The notes: generated by a model not told the origin, from the letters alone. Shown: positions 50,566 to 59,849, numbered from the stretch's first letter. The stretch is 64,000 bases of DNA from Streptomyces aquilus (GCF_003955715.1 NZ_CP034463.1:5766001-5830000); one strand, 5' to 3'. Numbers and translations: made by a program.

Positions 50566-51713
50566 GCGGGGACCACGAAGGCCGGGACGGGCGGCGCCAC
50601 CTGCACCGTCCCTTCGACTGGCACGAGCCGGGCGGGGGCGGACAGGACACCCCGAAGCAATCACACGCTGGGAACGGAACTGTGAACCACGGCCTCGACG
50701 ACCAGAGCCCCGGCGAAGGGTTCGACTCGGACGAGCTGGCACTGCGCCGCATGCTGCACCAGGCGGTCCAGGAGATCGAACCGCGCGACGGCACACTCGA
50801 CCATCTGCGGCAGGCGGTGCCCGCCCGCCGGGCCCGCAAGCGGCAGGCCCTCGTGGGCATGGCCGCCGCGGCGCTCTTCATCGGCACCGCCGTCCCCGCC
50901 CTGCTGCACGTCTCCGGCGCCACCGGCTCCGACGCCGACCCCCTGAACGCCGGCCACTCCTCGCAGACCCAGGGCGGCGCGAGCCAGGGCAAGAATCCCG
51001 ACGGCGGCGAGTCCACCTCCGGGGGCGGCTCCGGCAAGGTCGAGGGCAAGGACAAGGGCGACAAGGACAGCAAGGGCTCCTCCACCGGCGGCGGCAGCGC
51101 CGGCGCCGGCGACCCGTCCGCGGCCAGCACCGTCGGCGTCCCCGCCTGTACGGCCACGGACCTCGGCTCGGCGACGGCCAACTCCGGCGCCCCCGACGCC
51201 TCCGGCGCGGTCTACGGCACCTTCCGCTACACCAACACCGCCACGGCCGCCTGCACGATCGCGGGCCCCGGCTCGATCACCCTCGCGGTGGCGGGAGCGG
51301 CGGACTACTCCAAGGTCGGCCAGCTCCGGCACACCGCCGGTGACGCCGCGGCCTCCCTCCCGGACCCGTCCACGGAACTCGCCTCCCTGGTCCTCCAGCC
51401 CGGCGCCTCCTACGACGTGAAGTTCGCCTGGGTCCCCAGCGAGACCTGCCCCGTCCAGGGCGGCGACCCGGACCCGACCCCGGACCCGACTCCGGACCCG
51501 TCCCCGAGCGAGACCGGCACCACCACGGAGGGCACCTCCACCGGCGGCGACACCGGCGTCACCACCCAGCTCGTCAGGGAGGACGGCGGCACGGCGGACG
51601 GCAGCGTCACCATCACCAACTCCGCCGAGGGCGGAGTGGCGGCCGCCACGACGACGGTGAACAACGCGTGCGCGGGAACCGTCTACTGGACGGGCGTGCT
51701 GGCCGCCTCCTGA
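50562..51713 (+). CDS. membrane protein coupled to the sigma factor (putative anti-sigma partner)
   Basis: A 383-residue protein. The cytoplasmic N-terminus (about 95 residues) has LALRRMLHQAVQEIEPRDGTLDHLRQAVPARRARKRQ, then one TM helix (ALVGMAAAALFIGTAVPALL). Outside is a long Gly/Ser/Lys linker, a beta-sandwich of DUF4232-like pattern (ACTATDLGSATANSG, YGTFRYTNTATAACTIAGPGSITL) and a PDPTPDPTPDPSPSE repeat. The short cytoplasmic helix resembles those seen in anti-sigma or regulatory partners, but no ZAS zinc motif is present. The role is inferred from coupling only. Confidence 0.78.
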   Translation: MSGDHEGRDGRRHLHRPFDWHEPGGGGQDTPKQSHAGNGTVNHGLDDQSPGEGFDSDELALRRMLHQAVQEIEPRDGTLDHLRQAVPARRARKRQALVGMAAAALFIGTAVPALLHVSGATGSDADPLNAGHSSQTQGGASQGKNPDGGESTSGGGSGKVEGKDKGDKDSKGSSTGGGSAGAGDPSAASTVGVPACTATDLGSATANSGAPDASGAVYGTFRYTNTATAACTIAGPGSITLAVAGAADYSKVGQLRHTAGDAAASLPDPSTELASLVLQPGASYDVKFAWVPSETCPVQGGDPDPTPDPTPDPSPSETGTTTEGTSTGGDTGVTTQLVREDGGTADGSVTITNSAEGGVAAATTTVNNACAGTVYWTGVLAAS

Positions 51714-52489
51714 GCGGCCGGCGCGGTCTCGTCCGGGAGGAGACCCAGCTCCGCGTCCCGGGCGAACTCCACCTCGCGGCGCAGCAACCGGAACCACATG
51801 AAGACCACGAACCCGGCGAACACGAACCACTCGCCGGTGTAGCCGAGGTTCTGGAACGCCTTCAGGTTCAGCCCGCTGTCGGCCGGCGCGCTCGCGGGTA
51901 CCGTCTTCATCCCGGCATCGGCCTTGTCCAGGGTGACCCAGGCGTCGTACAGGTCGTACGACACCAGGTTCACCAGCGAGGCCGCGCTGATCGCCGAGGT
52001 CTGCCCCGCGGGCAGCCCGCCCCGCGCACTGACCCCGTTCTCACCGGGCTGCTCGGACGCCTGCAAGGCGCCCGTGACGGTGACCTCGCCCTTCGGCGCG
52101 GCCGGCGCCTTCGCCGGGTCGGCGTCCCCCGGCAGCCAGCCGCGCACCACGGGCAGCGCCTTGCCCCCGTCGGTGCGCAGCAGCGTCAGCACGTAGAACC
52201 CGCGCTTGTCGTCCAGCTCCCGCCCCGGCACCAGCAGCTGCTTGCCGTACCGCCCGCTCACCGTGGCCTGCCGACCGGACGTCTCCTGGTCCACCGGCAG
52301 CAGCTCCGCCAGCGGCGCGGCGGCCTCCCGCTCATTGGCCGCGGCCTGCGTGGTCGCCCGGTCGTGGTCCTGCATCCGCTCCTCGAAGCGGCTCAGCTGC
52401 CAGGACCCCATGAACACGCAGAAGGGGATGGCGAGCAGCACGAAGACGTTGATCCCCCACCAACGGGGCGTCAGCAGAAACCGGTACAC
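51683..52489 (-). CDS. SURF1-family cytochrome oxidase assembly protein
   Basis: A 268-residue membrane protein with the SURF1 plan. One TM helix is near the N-terminus (WWGINVFVLLAIPFCVFMGSWQLSRFEER) and one near the C-terminus (WFVFAGFVVFMWFRLLRREVEFARD). Between them lies a domain with VSGRYGKQLLVPGRELDDKRGFYVLTLLRTDGGKALPVVRGWLPGD. SURF1 helps insert haem a into subunit I of cytochrome c oxidase. Its 3' end overlaps the convergent sigma-partner gene by 31 bp. Confidence 0.92.
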   Translation of the reverse strand: MYRFLLTPRWWGINVFVLLAIPFCVFMGSWQLSRFEERMQDHDRATTQAAANEREAAAPLAELLPVDQETSGRQATVSGRYGKQLLVPGRELDDKRGFYVLTLLRTDGGKALPVVRGWLPGDADPAKAPAAPKGEVTVTGALQASEQPGENGVSARGGLPAGQTSAISAASLVNLVSYDLYDAWVTLDKADAGMKTVPASAPADSGLNLKAFQNLGYTGEWFVFAGFVVFMWFRLLRREVEFARDAELGLLPDETAPAAQEAASTPVQ

Positions 52490-52600
52490 ACCTCAACGGT
52501 ACGGGGCAGCCCGGAAGCGTCGGCCCGCGGGGTCGGTGGGCTCGGTACCGCTCGTTGCGGTGGTCCCGCCCGGCCGGCGGCTCGTACGGCTCCGGCCAGG

Positions 52601-52627
52601 TTGTCCACAGGCAATGAGTTGTCCACA
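52601..52627 (+). promoter_or_regulatory. pair of DnaA boxes TTGTCCACA
   Basis: Two exact copies of the Streptomyces consensus DnaA box, TTGTCCACA, lie at 52601-52609 and 52619-52627. They have the same orientation and starts 18 bp apart, 52 bp before the S9 peptidase gene. The number is too small for an origin, but the exact matches suggest DnaA binding. Confidence 0.55.
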
Positions 52628-52678
52628 GCCTGTGCACCCCGGCCGTGAATTGTCTGTGCGGGCGGGCAGTATGGCCCC

Positions 52679-54586
52679 ATGACTGAGAGCAACGGGTCCG
52701 CCGCGCCCGGACAGAACGAACAGAGTGACCTTCAGGGTGCCGCGAGCGCACGGCAGGAAGCGATGCCGGAGTGGGAGAAGCGCTTCCGGGCGCCCCGGGT
52801 CTCCCTGCCGGACTGGGCGGAGGACGCCCCGGACCGCTCCCTGTTCGTGTCGAACGCGACGGGGACGTACGAGCTGTACGCCTGGGACCGGGCCACCGGC
52901 GCCCAGCGCCAGGTCACCGACCGGCCGAACGGCACGACGGACGGCGTGCTGACCCCGGACGGCGCGTGGATCTGGTGGTTCGACGACAAGGACGGCGACG
53001 AGTTCGGCGTCTGGCGCCGCCAGCCCTTCGAGGGCGGCCCGGACGAACCGGCCGCCCCCGGCCTCGACGCCTCCTACCCGGCGGGCCTGGCTCTCGGCCG
53101 CGACGGCCGCACGGCGGTGGTGGGCCGCTCGACGGACGAGGACGGTACGACGATCTACGTCGTCCGTACGGGGAAGTCCTCGGCGGAGTCCTCGCCGCAG
53201 TCCCCCTCGGAACCCCCGGTGGAGATCTACCGGCACCGCGAGTCCGCGGGCGTCGGCGACCTCTCCCACGACGGCACGCTGATCGCCCTGGAACACACCG
53301 AGCACGGCGACGCGATGCACTCGGCGCTGCGCGTGGTCCGCCTCGACGGCACGCCGGTCGCCGAACTGGACGACACCAAGGGCGGCACCGAGGAGCTGGG
53401 CCTGGAGGTGCTCGGCTTCGCGCCGGTCGACGGGGACAGCCGCCTGCTCATCGGGCACCAGCGCCGGGGGCGCTGGGAGCCGCTGGTGTGGGACGTGGCG
53501 TCGGGGGAGGAGACGGACCTGGCCCTCGACCTGCCGGGCGACGTCAGCGCGGAGTGGTACCCGGACGGCACGGGCCTGCTCATCGCCCACAGCTTCGAGG
53601 CGCGCAGCGAGTTGTTCCGCTACGACCTGACGACCCGCGACCTGGTGAAGATCCCCACCCCGGCGGGCTCGGTCTCCGGAGCGACGGCCCGCCCCGACGG
53701 CAGCGTGGAGTACCTCTGGTCGTCGGCGGCACAGCCCTCGACGGTCCGCTCCACGACCGGCGCGGTGGTCCTCGACCCGCCCGGCATGAAGTCGCCGGGT
53801 TCGGTGCCGGTGGAGGACGTGTGGGTGGAGGGCCCCGGCGGCCGCATCCACGCCCTGGTCCAGAAGCCGGCGGGCGCGACCGGCCCGCTGCCCACGGTCT
53901 TCGACATCCACGGCGGCCCGACCTGGCACGACAGCGACGCGTTCGCGGCGGGCCCGGCGGCCTGGGTGGACCACGGGTACGCGGTGGTCAGGGTCAACTA
54001 CCGAGGCTCGACGGGCTACGGCCGAGCCTGGACGGACGCCCTCAAGCACCGCGTCGGCCTGATCGAGCTGGAGGACATCGCGGCGGTCCGGGAATGGGCG
54101 GTGACGTCCGGTCTCGCCGACCCCACCCGCCTGATCCTCACCGGCGGCTCGTGGGGCGGCTACCTCACCCTTCTCGGCCTCGGCACCCAGCCCGACGCGT
54201 GGACCCTCGGCATCGCGGCGGTCCCGGTCGCCGACTACGTCACGGCGTACCACGACGAGATGGAAGCCCTGAAGGCCATGGACCGCACGCTCCTGGGCGG
54301 CACCCCGGAAGAGGTCCCGGAGCGCTTCGAGGCCTCGTCCCCGCTCACCTACGTCGACCAGGTCAAGGCCCCGGTCTACATCTCGGCCGGCGTCAACGAC
54401 CCCCGCTGCCCGATCCGCCAGATCGACAACTACGTGAAGCGCCTGGAGGCAAGGGGGGCGACCCACGAGGTCTACCGCTACGACGCGGGCCACGGTTCGC
54501 TGGTGGTGGACGAGAGGATCAAGCAGGTAAGACTGGAACTGGACTTCGCGGAACGCCACTTGAGCAGCGGCACCGCACCTGCGTAG
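52679..54586 (+). CDS. S9-family prolyl-oligopeptidase-type serine peptidase
   Basis: A 635-residue enzyme. The first 370 residues are beta-propeller repeats (YELYAWDRATGAQRQVTDRP, ELFRYDLTTRDLVKIPTP). The alpha/beta-hydrolase domain has PTVFDIHGGPTWHDSDAF (oxyanion HGGP), VRVNYRGSTGYGRAW, catalytic Ser491 in LTGGSWGGYLTL, Asp in SAGVNDPRCP and His in YDAGHGSLVVDERI. No signal peptide is present, so it acts on small peptides in the cytoplasm. Confidence 0.94.
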   Translation: MTESNGSAAPGQNEQSDLQGAASARQEAMPEWEKRFRAPRVSLPDWAEDAPDRSLFVSNATGTYELYAWDRATGAQRQVTDRPNGTTDGVLTPDGAWIWWFDDKDGDEFGVWRRQPFEGGPDEPAAPGLDASYPAGLALGRDGRTAVVGRSTDEDGTTIYVVRTGKSSAESSPQSPSEPPVEIYRHRESAGVGDLSHDGTLIALEHTEHGDAMHSALRVVRLDGTPVAELDDTKGGTEELGLEVLGFAPVDGDSRLLIGHQRRGRWEPLVWDVASGEETDLALDLPGDVSAEWYPDGTGLLIAHSFEARSELFRYDLTTRDLVKIPTPAGSVSGATARPDGSVEYLWSSAAQPSTVRSTTGAVVLDPPGMKSPGSVPVEDVWVEGPGGRIHALVQKPAGATGPLPTVFDIHGGPTWHDSDAFAAGPAAWVDHGYAVVRVNYRGSTGYGRAWTDALKHRVGLIELEDIAAVREWAVTSGLADPTRLILTGGSWGGYLTLLGLGTQPDAWTLGIAAVPVADYVTAYHDEMEALKAMDRTLLGGTPEEVPERFEASSPLTYVDQVKAPVYISAGVNDPRCPIRQIDNYVKRLEARGATHEVYRYDAGHGSLVVDERIKQVRLELDFAERHLSSGTAPA

Positions 54587-54966
54587 CCCCACACCGGGGC
54601 GCTACCAGCGGCACGGCTACGGGCAGCCGTGCGGCTGGGGCGGCGCCCACCCGGGCGGCGACACCTGCCCCTCTGCCTACCTGGCTGCGGGCAGTCGTGC
54701 CGCTGGGGGCGGCGCCCACCCAAGCAACGCCACCCGCATCCCTGCGTAGCTGCGGGCAGTCGTGCCGCTGGGGGCGGCGCCCACCCAGGCAGCATGTGCT
54801 GTTGATCTGCCGCGGCTGCGGGTAGCGGCACCAACCTGTCTGCCTACCTAGCTGCGGGCAGTCGTGCCGCTGGGGCGGCACGGGTGGGCGCAGCGGCACC
54901 CCGCAAGCGCGGGCGAGCGAGACCCACCCCCGCCCAGCCCCCACGCCGGGTGACCGGCAAGCCGCC
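54587..54966 (+). repeat. cluster of about five imperfect GC-rich intergenic repeats
   Basis: Copies of GCTGCGGGCAGTCGTGCCGC, followed by TGGGG(G)CGGCGCCCACCC, begin near 54615, 54683, 54748 and 54851, with a partial copy at 54814. Three steps are about 65-68 bp. Each unit can fold into a hairpin. There is no gene in this 380-bp gap between the convergent S9 peptidase and TrkA-type genes. The same element type is common between Streptomyces genes (from memory). Confidence 0.8.
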
Positions 54967-57132
54967 TCAGCTCAACGCACCGTCCCGCGCCCGCCGCCCC
55001 AGCAACTCCGCCAACCCCCGCCGCGTAGCCGCCAACACCACCCGGTCCGACCCCTTCAGCACATAGTTGTCCGGCAGATCCCACACCAACCCCGAAGGCA
55101 CAGTCCCCTCCTCATACGCCCCTTCGGCCGCCGGCTCCGCCCCCTCCCCACCCGCAGCCGTGTCCAACGCCAGCACCCGCCACGCCCCCGCCCGAAACGC
55201 CTCCCCCACAGTCCGCCCCTCCAACTGCGGATGCCCACCCACCTCCACAGCCGCGAACAACAACACCCGCCGCTCCACCGGAATCGCCCCGAGAATCTGC
55301 CGCCCCATCATCGCCCCGGCGAACGCGGGCGCGGCCAGATGAGAAACGCTCCGACTCCGAGTCGACGCCCGAGGATGTGCGGCCCGCAGCGTCCGGTACA
55401 CCGCCGTCGCGAAGTCGTCGTCGTACAGCCGCAACACCACCCGCAGATCCGGCCGCACGGACCGCGCATACAACGCGGCCTCGAGATTCGTCGTGTCCGA
55501 ACTGGTCACCGCCAGCAACGCATGCGCCCGATGGATCTTCGCCGCCTCCAGCACCCCTTCCTGCGTCACGTCCCCGAGCACCACCGGCACCCGCAACCGC
55601 CGAGCCGTGGCAAGCCCCCGCGCCTCGGCCCCCGACTCGACACACACCACAGGAATGTCCAGCTCCCGCAACCGCGTGAGCACACGCGTACCGATCTTCC
55701 CGAGCCCGAGGAGCACCACGTGCCCACCCAGCCCCCGAGGAGGTTTCCGCAGCGCCGACGCGGACCGGAAGGTCCCGAGCGCCTCCAGCACCGCGGCCAG
55801 CAGCACCGGCAGCAGCAACAACCCCACGAGCCCGGCGAGGAGTTGCAGGATCTGCCGCCCGATCGGCGCCCCGAGCGCGGGATCGTTGATGGCGAAGAGA
55901 TCGAGAAGTGTCTCGTACGTGGCGAACAGCGGATGCTCATCCGTCACGACGGACAGCGCGACGGCGAGAGCCCCGACGCACCCGACCAGCCCGGCCAGCG
56001 ACCACCGCAACCGACGCGAGAACAACGAGGCGAACGGCAGCACGACCCCACCCCGCCCCGAGGGCAACGAGGGGCCCGCGTACGACACTTGCTCCAGCAC
56101 CAAGGTCCCGCGCCCCACCGCGTCCCGCACGGCCCCCGCGTCCGGCAGCAGCTCAGGCCCTTGCTCCCCGGCGAAACCACCACTGCCACCACCGGTACCA
56201 CGGCCGCCCCCACCGGCACCGGCACCGACGCCGTCGCTCCCCGCCGTACCGTTACCGGTGGCCGACAGCAGCGCCAACGTGGCCAGCCCCGCCCCACCCG
56301 CCTGCCCCGGCGGCCGCTCCACCGCCCGCAGCAACAACCCGTCCGTCTGCACGACCTTGCTGGTCCCGGCGACCGCGGAGGCCACGAGCGCCGGCGCGGC
56401 GGTATCGGCGTCGGACAGCACGGTCGTAGAGGCATCGAAACCACCGTCACCACCACCGCCGTCACCGCCGCCCCCGCCCTCGCCGGAGGCCAACGCGGCG
56501 GCCTGATCGAGCAGTTCCTCGATGTGCTGCCCCAACCGCCGGTTGTAGAGCCGCAGTACCAGCCGCAGCCGCGGGTTGAGACGACGGGCGGTCAGCGCCG
56601 CACGGATGTTGGTCTCGTCGTCGTCGTACACGAGCGCCAGCGCCGCGGCCCGCTCCACCCCCGCGTCGGCGAGCACGGCCTCCGTCGCCTCCGCGGCCTC
56701 CACCAGCCGTTCCCCGCCGACGGGTTCACTCCCGCCGGTCCGCCCGGCGGCGGCGTTCACGACCCGGTCGAGCAGCGCCGCCGACGCGGCCCGGGCCCGC
56801 CCGACCACGGGCGGCCGTACCGTCCGCTCGGACGCCGGTACGACGAGCGTGACCTGCTCCCCGTACACCCCCCGCAACTCGGCGGCCAGCCGATGGGCGA
56901 GCCCGTCGTCCCCGCACACCACCATGTGCGCGGCCGCGTCACCCTGCCGACTCTGCTGACCTTGCTGACCCTGCGGACTCTGATTCGGAAGGCTCGCCAC
57001 GAGGGAGAAGACTGCCTCACCGAGACAGGTGGTTCCAGAAGTGATCAGGAGTGACCGAAAGGAACCGGAAGGAACCGGCCCGCGCTGAACGCCCGCCTCC
57101 CGCCCCCCGTACTGAAGGGGAGGGAAATCCAC
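54967..57132 (-). CDS. TrkA-type NAD-binding potassium channel/transport protein
   Basis: Up to 721 residues. The first Rossmann (RCK/TrkA-N) domain starts at MVVCGDDGLAHRLAAELRGVYG (about residue 70). Then come a Gly-rich linker, TM helices (LAGLVGCVGALAVALSVVT and LLAGLVGLLLLPVLLAAVLEAL) around a pore-like IND loop, and a second Rossmann domain GHVVLLGLGKIGTRVLTRLRELDIPVVCVES. That domain continues PVVLGDVTQEGVLEAAKIHRAHALLAVTSSDTTNLEAAL. The ancestral type is the Castor/Pollux-like channel. The GTG at 57132 would abut the next gene's start; Met70 (56925) is a sensible alternative start. Confidence 0.85.
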   Translation of the reverse strand: MDFPPLQYGGREAGVQRGPVPSGSFRSLLITSGTTCLGEAVFSLVASLPNQSPQGQQGQQSRQGDAAAHMVVCGDDGLAHRLAAELRGVYGEQVTLVVPASERTVRPPVVGRARAASAALLDRVVNAAAGRTGGSEPVGGERLVEAAEATEAVLADAGVERAAALALVYDDDETNIRAALTARRLNPRLRLVLRLYNRRLGQHIEELLDQAAALASGEGGGGGDGGGGDGGFDASTTVLSDADTAAPALVASAVAGTSKVVQTDGLLLRAVERPPGQAGGAGLATLALLSATGNGTAGSDGVGAGAGGGGRGTGGGSGGFAGEQGPELLPDAGAVRDAVGRGTLVLEQVSYAGPSLPSGRGGVVLPFASLFSRRLRWSLAGLVGCVGALAVALSVVTDEHPLFATYETLLDLFAINDPALGAPIGRQILQLLAGLVGLLLLPVLLAAVLEALGTFRSASALRKPPRGLGGHVVLLGLGKIGTRVLTRLRELDIPVVCVESGAEARGLATARRLRVPVVLGDVTQEGVLEAAKIHRAHALLAVTSSDTTNLEAALYARSVRPDLRVVLRLYDDDFATAVYRTLRAAHPRASTRSRSVSHLAAPAFAGAMMGRQILGAIPVERRVLLFAAVEVGGHPQLEGRTVGEAFRAGAWRVLALDTAAGGEGAEPAAEGAYEEGTVPSGLVWDLPDNYVLKGSDRVVLAATRRGLAELLGRRARDGALS

Positions 57133-58242
57133 GTGGACCCCACGCCCTCGCGCACCACCGGAGGTACCTCACCCGTGGCGATCACCGAAGAAGCCCCGCC
57201 CGCGGCGGCGGAACCGACGCCACCCCCGAAGTCCGAGCACACGTCACCCGCGAAGACCGACCAGCGGACGCCCAAGGGCGACGACGAGCAGGCCCGCCAC
57301 CTGAACTCCCCGCTCCTGCTCACGATGCTCCTGCTCCTGACCCTCCTCCTCCAGGGCCCCATCCGCGGCGCGCTGGCCGGCCCGGTGATGCAGAGCTGGA
57401 TGACGGTCTTCGTGGCGGTGACCGTGCAGGCGCTGCCGTTCCTCGTGCTCGGCGTCCTGCTGTCGGCGGCGATCGCGGTGTTCGTGCCGGCGTCCTTCTT
57501 CGCCCGCGCCCTGCCGAAGAACCCGGCGCTGGCGGTGCCGGTCGCGGGCGTGGCGGGGGCGGTGCTGCCGGGCTGCGAGTGCGCGTCGGTGCCGGTGGCG
57601 GGCGCGCTGGTCCGACGGGGCGTCACCCCGGCCGCGGCCCTCGCCTTCCTCCTCTCCGCCCCGGCGATCAACCCGGTGGTGCTGACGGCGACGGCCGTCG
57701 CCTTCCCGCGCAACCCGGAGATGGTGCTCGGCCGCCTGGTCGCGGGCCTCCTGGTGGCGTGCGCGATGGGCTGGCTGTGGCTGCGCCTCGGCCGCGCGGA
57801 CTGGCTGCGCCCCCCGGCCCGTGCCTCGTACGAGGGCCGGGGCAGGGGAGCGGCGTTCTGGGGTTCGGTGCGGCACGACGTGATGCACGCCGGCGGCTTC
57901 CTGGTCGTCGGCGCGATGGCGGCGGCGACGCTGAAGGCGGTCGTACCGCAGGAGTGGCTGCGGGCGGCGGCCGGCAACCCGGTGGTGTCCGTGCTCGCCC
58001 TCGCCGTCCTCGCCGTACTGCTGTCGATCTGCTCGGAGGCCGACGCGTTCGTGGCGGCGTCGCTGTCGCAGTTCTCCCTCACGGCCCGGCTGGCGTTCCT
58101 GACGGTCGGCCCGATGATCGACCTGAAGCTGTTCGCGATGCAGGCGGGCACCTTCGGCCGCGGCTTCGCGCTCCGCTTCGCGCCGGCCACCTTCACCCTC
58201 GCCGTCCTGGTGGCGGTGCTGACGGGGGCGGTGCTGCTGTGA
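57133..58242 (+). CDS. permease of the UPF0718/ArsP-like family
   Basis: A 369-residue protein. A cytosolic Pro/Glu-rich N-terminus (about 60 residues) is followed by eight or so TM helices. The half-repeat motifs are VLPGCECASVPVAGALVRRGVTPAAALAFLLSAPAINPVVL and LSICSEADAFVAASL. The conserved Cys residues place it with ArsP/YraQ/YcgR-type metal or organoarsenical permeases. The GTG has GGGGAGGG upstream. It overlaps the TIGR03943 gene by 4 bp, a standard pairing that in Bacillus belongs to the zinc (Zur) regulon. Confidence 0.9.
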   Translation: MDPTPSRTTGGTSPVAITEEAPPAAAEPTPPPKSEHTSPAKTDQRTPKGDDEQARHLNSPLLLTMLLLLTLLLQGPIRGALAGPVMQSWMTVFVAVTVQALPFLVLGVLLSAAIAVFVPASFFARALPKNPALAVPVAGVAGAVLPGCECASVPVAGALVRRGVTPAAALAFLLSAPAINPVVLTATAVAFPRNPEMVLGRLVAGLLVACAMGWLWLRLGRADWLRPPARASYEGRGRGAAFWGSVRHDVMHAGGFLVVGAMAAATLKAVVPQEWLRAAAGNPVVSVLALAVLAVLLSICSEADAFVAASLSQFSLTARLAFLTVGPMIDLKLFAMQAGTFGRGFALRFAPATFTLAVLVAVLTGAVLL

Positions 58243-59018
58243 ACCGGCACGCCCAGTCGGCGGTCATGTTCCTGCTCGGCGCGACCCTGCTGCACGCGGG
58301 CTCCACCGACCTGTACCTGCGCTACGTCAAGGCAGGCCTACGCCCCCTGCTCCTGCTGTCCGGCGCGGTCCTGATCGCGGCGGCGCTGGCAACCCTGTGG
58401 TACGAACGCCGAAGCACCCACCACACCGACCACGCGAATCACCCCGCCCACGCCGACCAAGACGACCATGCCACCCCCGCCGGCCACGACGACCACGACG
58501 ACCACAACCACCGTGAACCCCGCGTCTCCTGGCTCCTGGTCCTCCCCCTCCTCGCCCTCGTCCTGGTCGCCCCGCCCGCCCTCGGCTCCTACAGCGCGAT
58601 GCGCTCCGGTACGGCACTCCAGCAGGCGTACGGCTACGAGGACCTCCCCGCCACCGGTCCGCTGCGCCTCGGGGTGGCCGACTACGCGGGCCGCGCGGTC
58701 TACGACCACGGCCGTGAGCTGAGCGGCCGCGAGATCAAGGTCACCGGTTTCGTCGCCCTGGACGCGTCCGGCCGTCCCTACCTCGTCCGCATGGCCCTCA
58801 ACTGCTGTGCCGCGGACGCCCAGCCGGTGAAGATCGCCCTGACCGGCAAGATCCCGCCGGTGCTGAGACCGGACGCCTGGCTGGAGGCCACCGGCACCTA
58901 CACGCCCGAGCGCACCAAGGACCCGGTCAACAACGGCCCGATCCCGTATCTGAAGGTGACGTCGGCCCGCCCGGTGGCGACGCCCGCGGACCCGTACGAC
59001 GAGACGTGGAACAACTGA
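58239..59018 (+). CDS. TIGR03943/DUF1980 protein with His-rich loop
   Basis: A 259-residue membrane protein that starts at GTG inside the permease stop. Two TM helices at the N-terminus are followed by a His/Asp-rich loop (HHTDHANHPAHADQDDHATP then HDDHDDHNH), then a third TM. The OB-like outer domain has GREIKVTGFVALDASGRPYLVRMALNCCAADAQPVKIALTG, with a CC pair, and WLEATGTYTPER. The loop looks built to bind zinc or a similar metal. With the coupled permease it probably forms a transporter. Confidence 0.9.
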   Translation: MNRHAQSAVMFLLGATLLHAGSTDLYLRYVKAGLRPLLLLSGAVLIAAALATLWYERRSTHHTDHANHPAHADQDDHATPAGHDDHDDHNHREPRVSWLLVLPLLALVLVAPPALGSYSAMRSGTALQQAYGYEDLPATGPLRLGVADYAGRAVYDHGRELSGREIKVTGFVALDASGRPYLVRMALNCCAADAQPVKIALTGKIPPVLRPDAWLEATGTYTPERTKDPVNNGPIPYLKVTSARPVATPADPYDETWNN

Positions 59019-59849
59019 CTAGGCCAGTAGTTCTTGCAGCGCGGCGGCCTCGGGACTGCCCTCCGCCGCACTGAACACATGCAGGACCAGCCCGGACTCC
59101 CCGGGCCCGGCCGGCACGTGCAGCGTCTCGAAGTCCAGTTCCAGCAGTCCTACGACGGGATGCCGCAGCCGCTTGCGTCCGGCCGCGCACATGGTGACCT
59201 CACCGGAGTCCCAGATCCGCCGGAACTCCGGACTGCGGTCGGCGAGTTCGGCGATGAGCCCGGTCAGTTCGGGGTCGTCGGGATGCCGTCCGGCGGCGAC
59301 CCGCAACTGCCCGACCGCCTCCGCGGCCCGGTCCTCCCAGTCGGGATGGAGGTCCCGCGCGGCAGGGTCCAGAAGCACGAACCGGGCGTTGTTGAGGTCG
59401 CGCCGCCCCGGCACGTCCAGACCACCCATCAGCACGGCACCCAGCCGGTTCCAGGCGACGACGTCGAGCCGGTGGTTGGTGACGAAGACGGGCAGCCCGT
59501 CCATCGCGTCCAGCGCCCGCCGCAGCCCCGGCCCGATCCGCTGCCGCGGCACGGGGTCGGGCCGCCCGGCGGCCAGGGTGTCCAGGTGCCGCCGCTCCGC
59601 CGCGTCGAGACCGAGCGCACGGGACAGGGCGTCGAGCACCTCGGCGGACGGGGCGGTGGCCCGCCCCTGTTCCAGGCGGACGTAGTAGTCCACGCTGATC
59701 CCGGCGAGCTGGGCCAGCTCCTCCCGCCGCAGCCCGCGCACCCGCCGCCGCCCGCCCCCGGCCACGCCGACCCGCTCCGGGGCGACCCGCCCACGCCGGG
59801 CCCGCAGAAACCCACCGAGGGCGCGCCGGCTGTCGTAGATCCCGTCCAT
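59019..59849 (-). CDS. XRE regulator of the MmyB type
   Basis: A 276-residue regulator. The helix-turn-helix RRVRGLRREELAQLAGISVDYYVRLEQGRATAPSAEVLDALSRALGLD is followed by the MmyB-like ligand domain with LPVFVTNHRLDVVAWNRLGAVL, NNARFVLLDPAARDLHPDWEDRAAEAVGQLRV and KRLRHPVVGLLELDFETLHVPAGPG. Such regulators often control an adjacent oxidoreductase and bind fatty-acid-like ligands. It is divergent from a flavodoxin-fold NAD(P)H dehydrogenase gene, the likely target. Confidence 0.92.
   Translation of the reverse strand: MDGIYDSRRALGGFLRARRGRVAPERVGVAGGGRRRVRGLRREELAQLAGISVDYYVRLEQGRATAPSAEVLDALSRALGLDAAERRHLDTLAAGRPDPVPRQRIGPGLRRALDAMDGLPVFVTNHRLDVVAWNRLGAVLMGGLDVPGRRDLNNARFVLLDPAARDLHPDWEDRAAEAVGQLRVAAGRHPDDPELTGLIAELADRSPEFRRIWDSGEVTMCAAGRKRLRHPVVGLLELDFETLHVPAGPGESGLVLHVFSAAEGSPEAAALQELLA

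Noticed and set aside
52601..52627. Replication origin suggested by two DnaA boxes.
   Set aside because: Only two boxes are present, and dnaA, dnaN or an AT-rich unwinding element are absent.
57051..58240. Long plus-strand frame upstream of and through the permease gene that joins the TIGR03943 gene.
   Set aside because: It is the alternative frame of the permease gene with Arg/Gly/Pro-rich composition; the real TIGR03943 start is the GTG at 58239.
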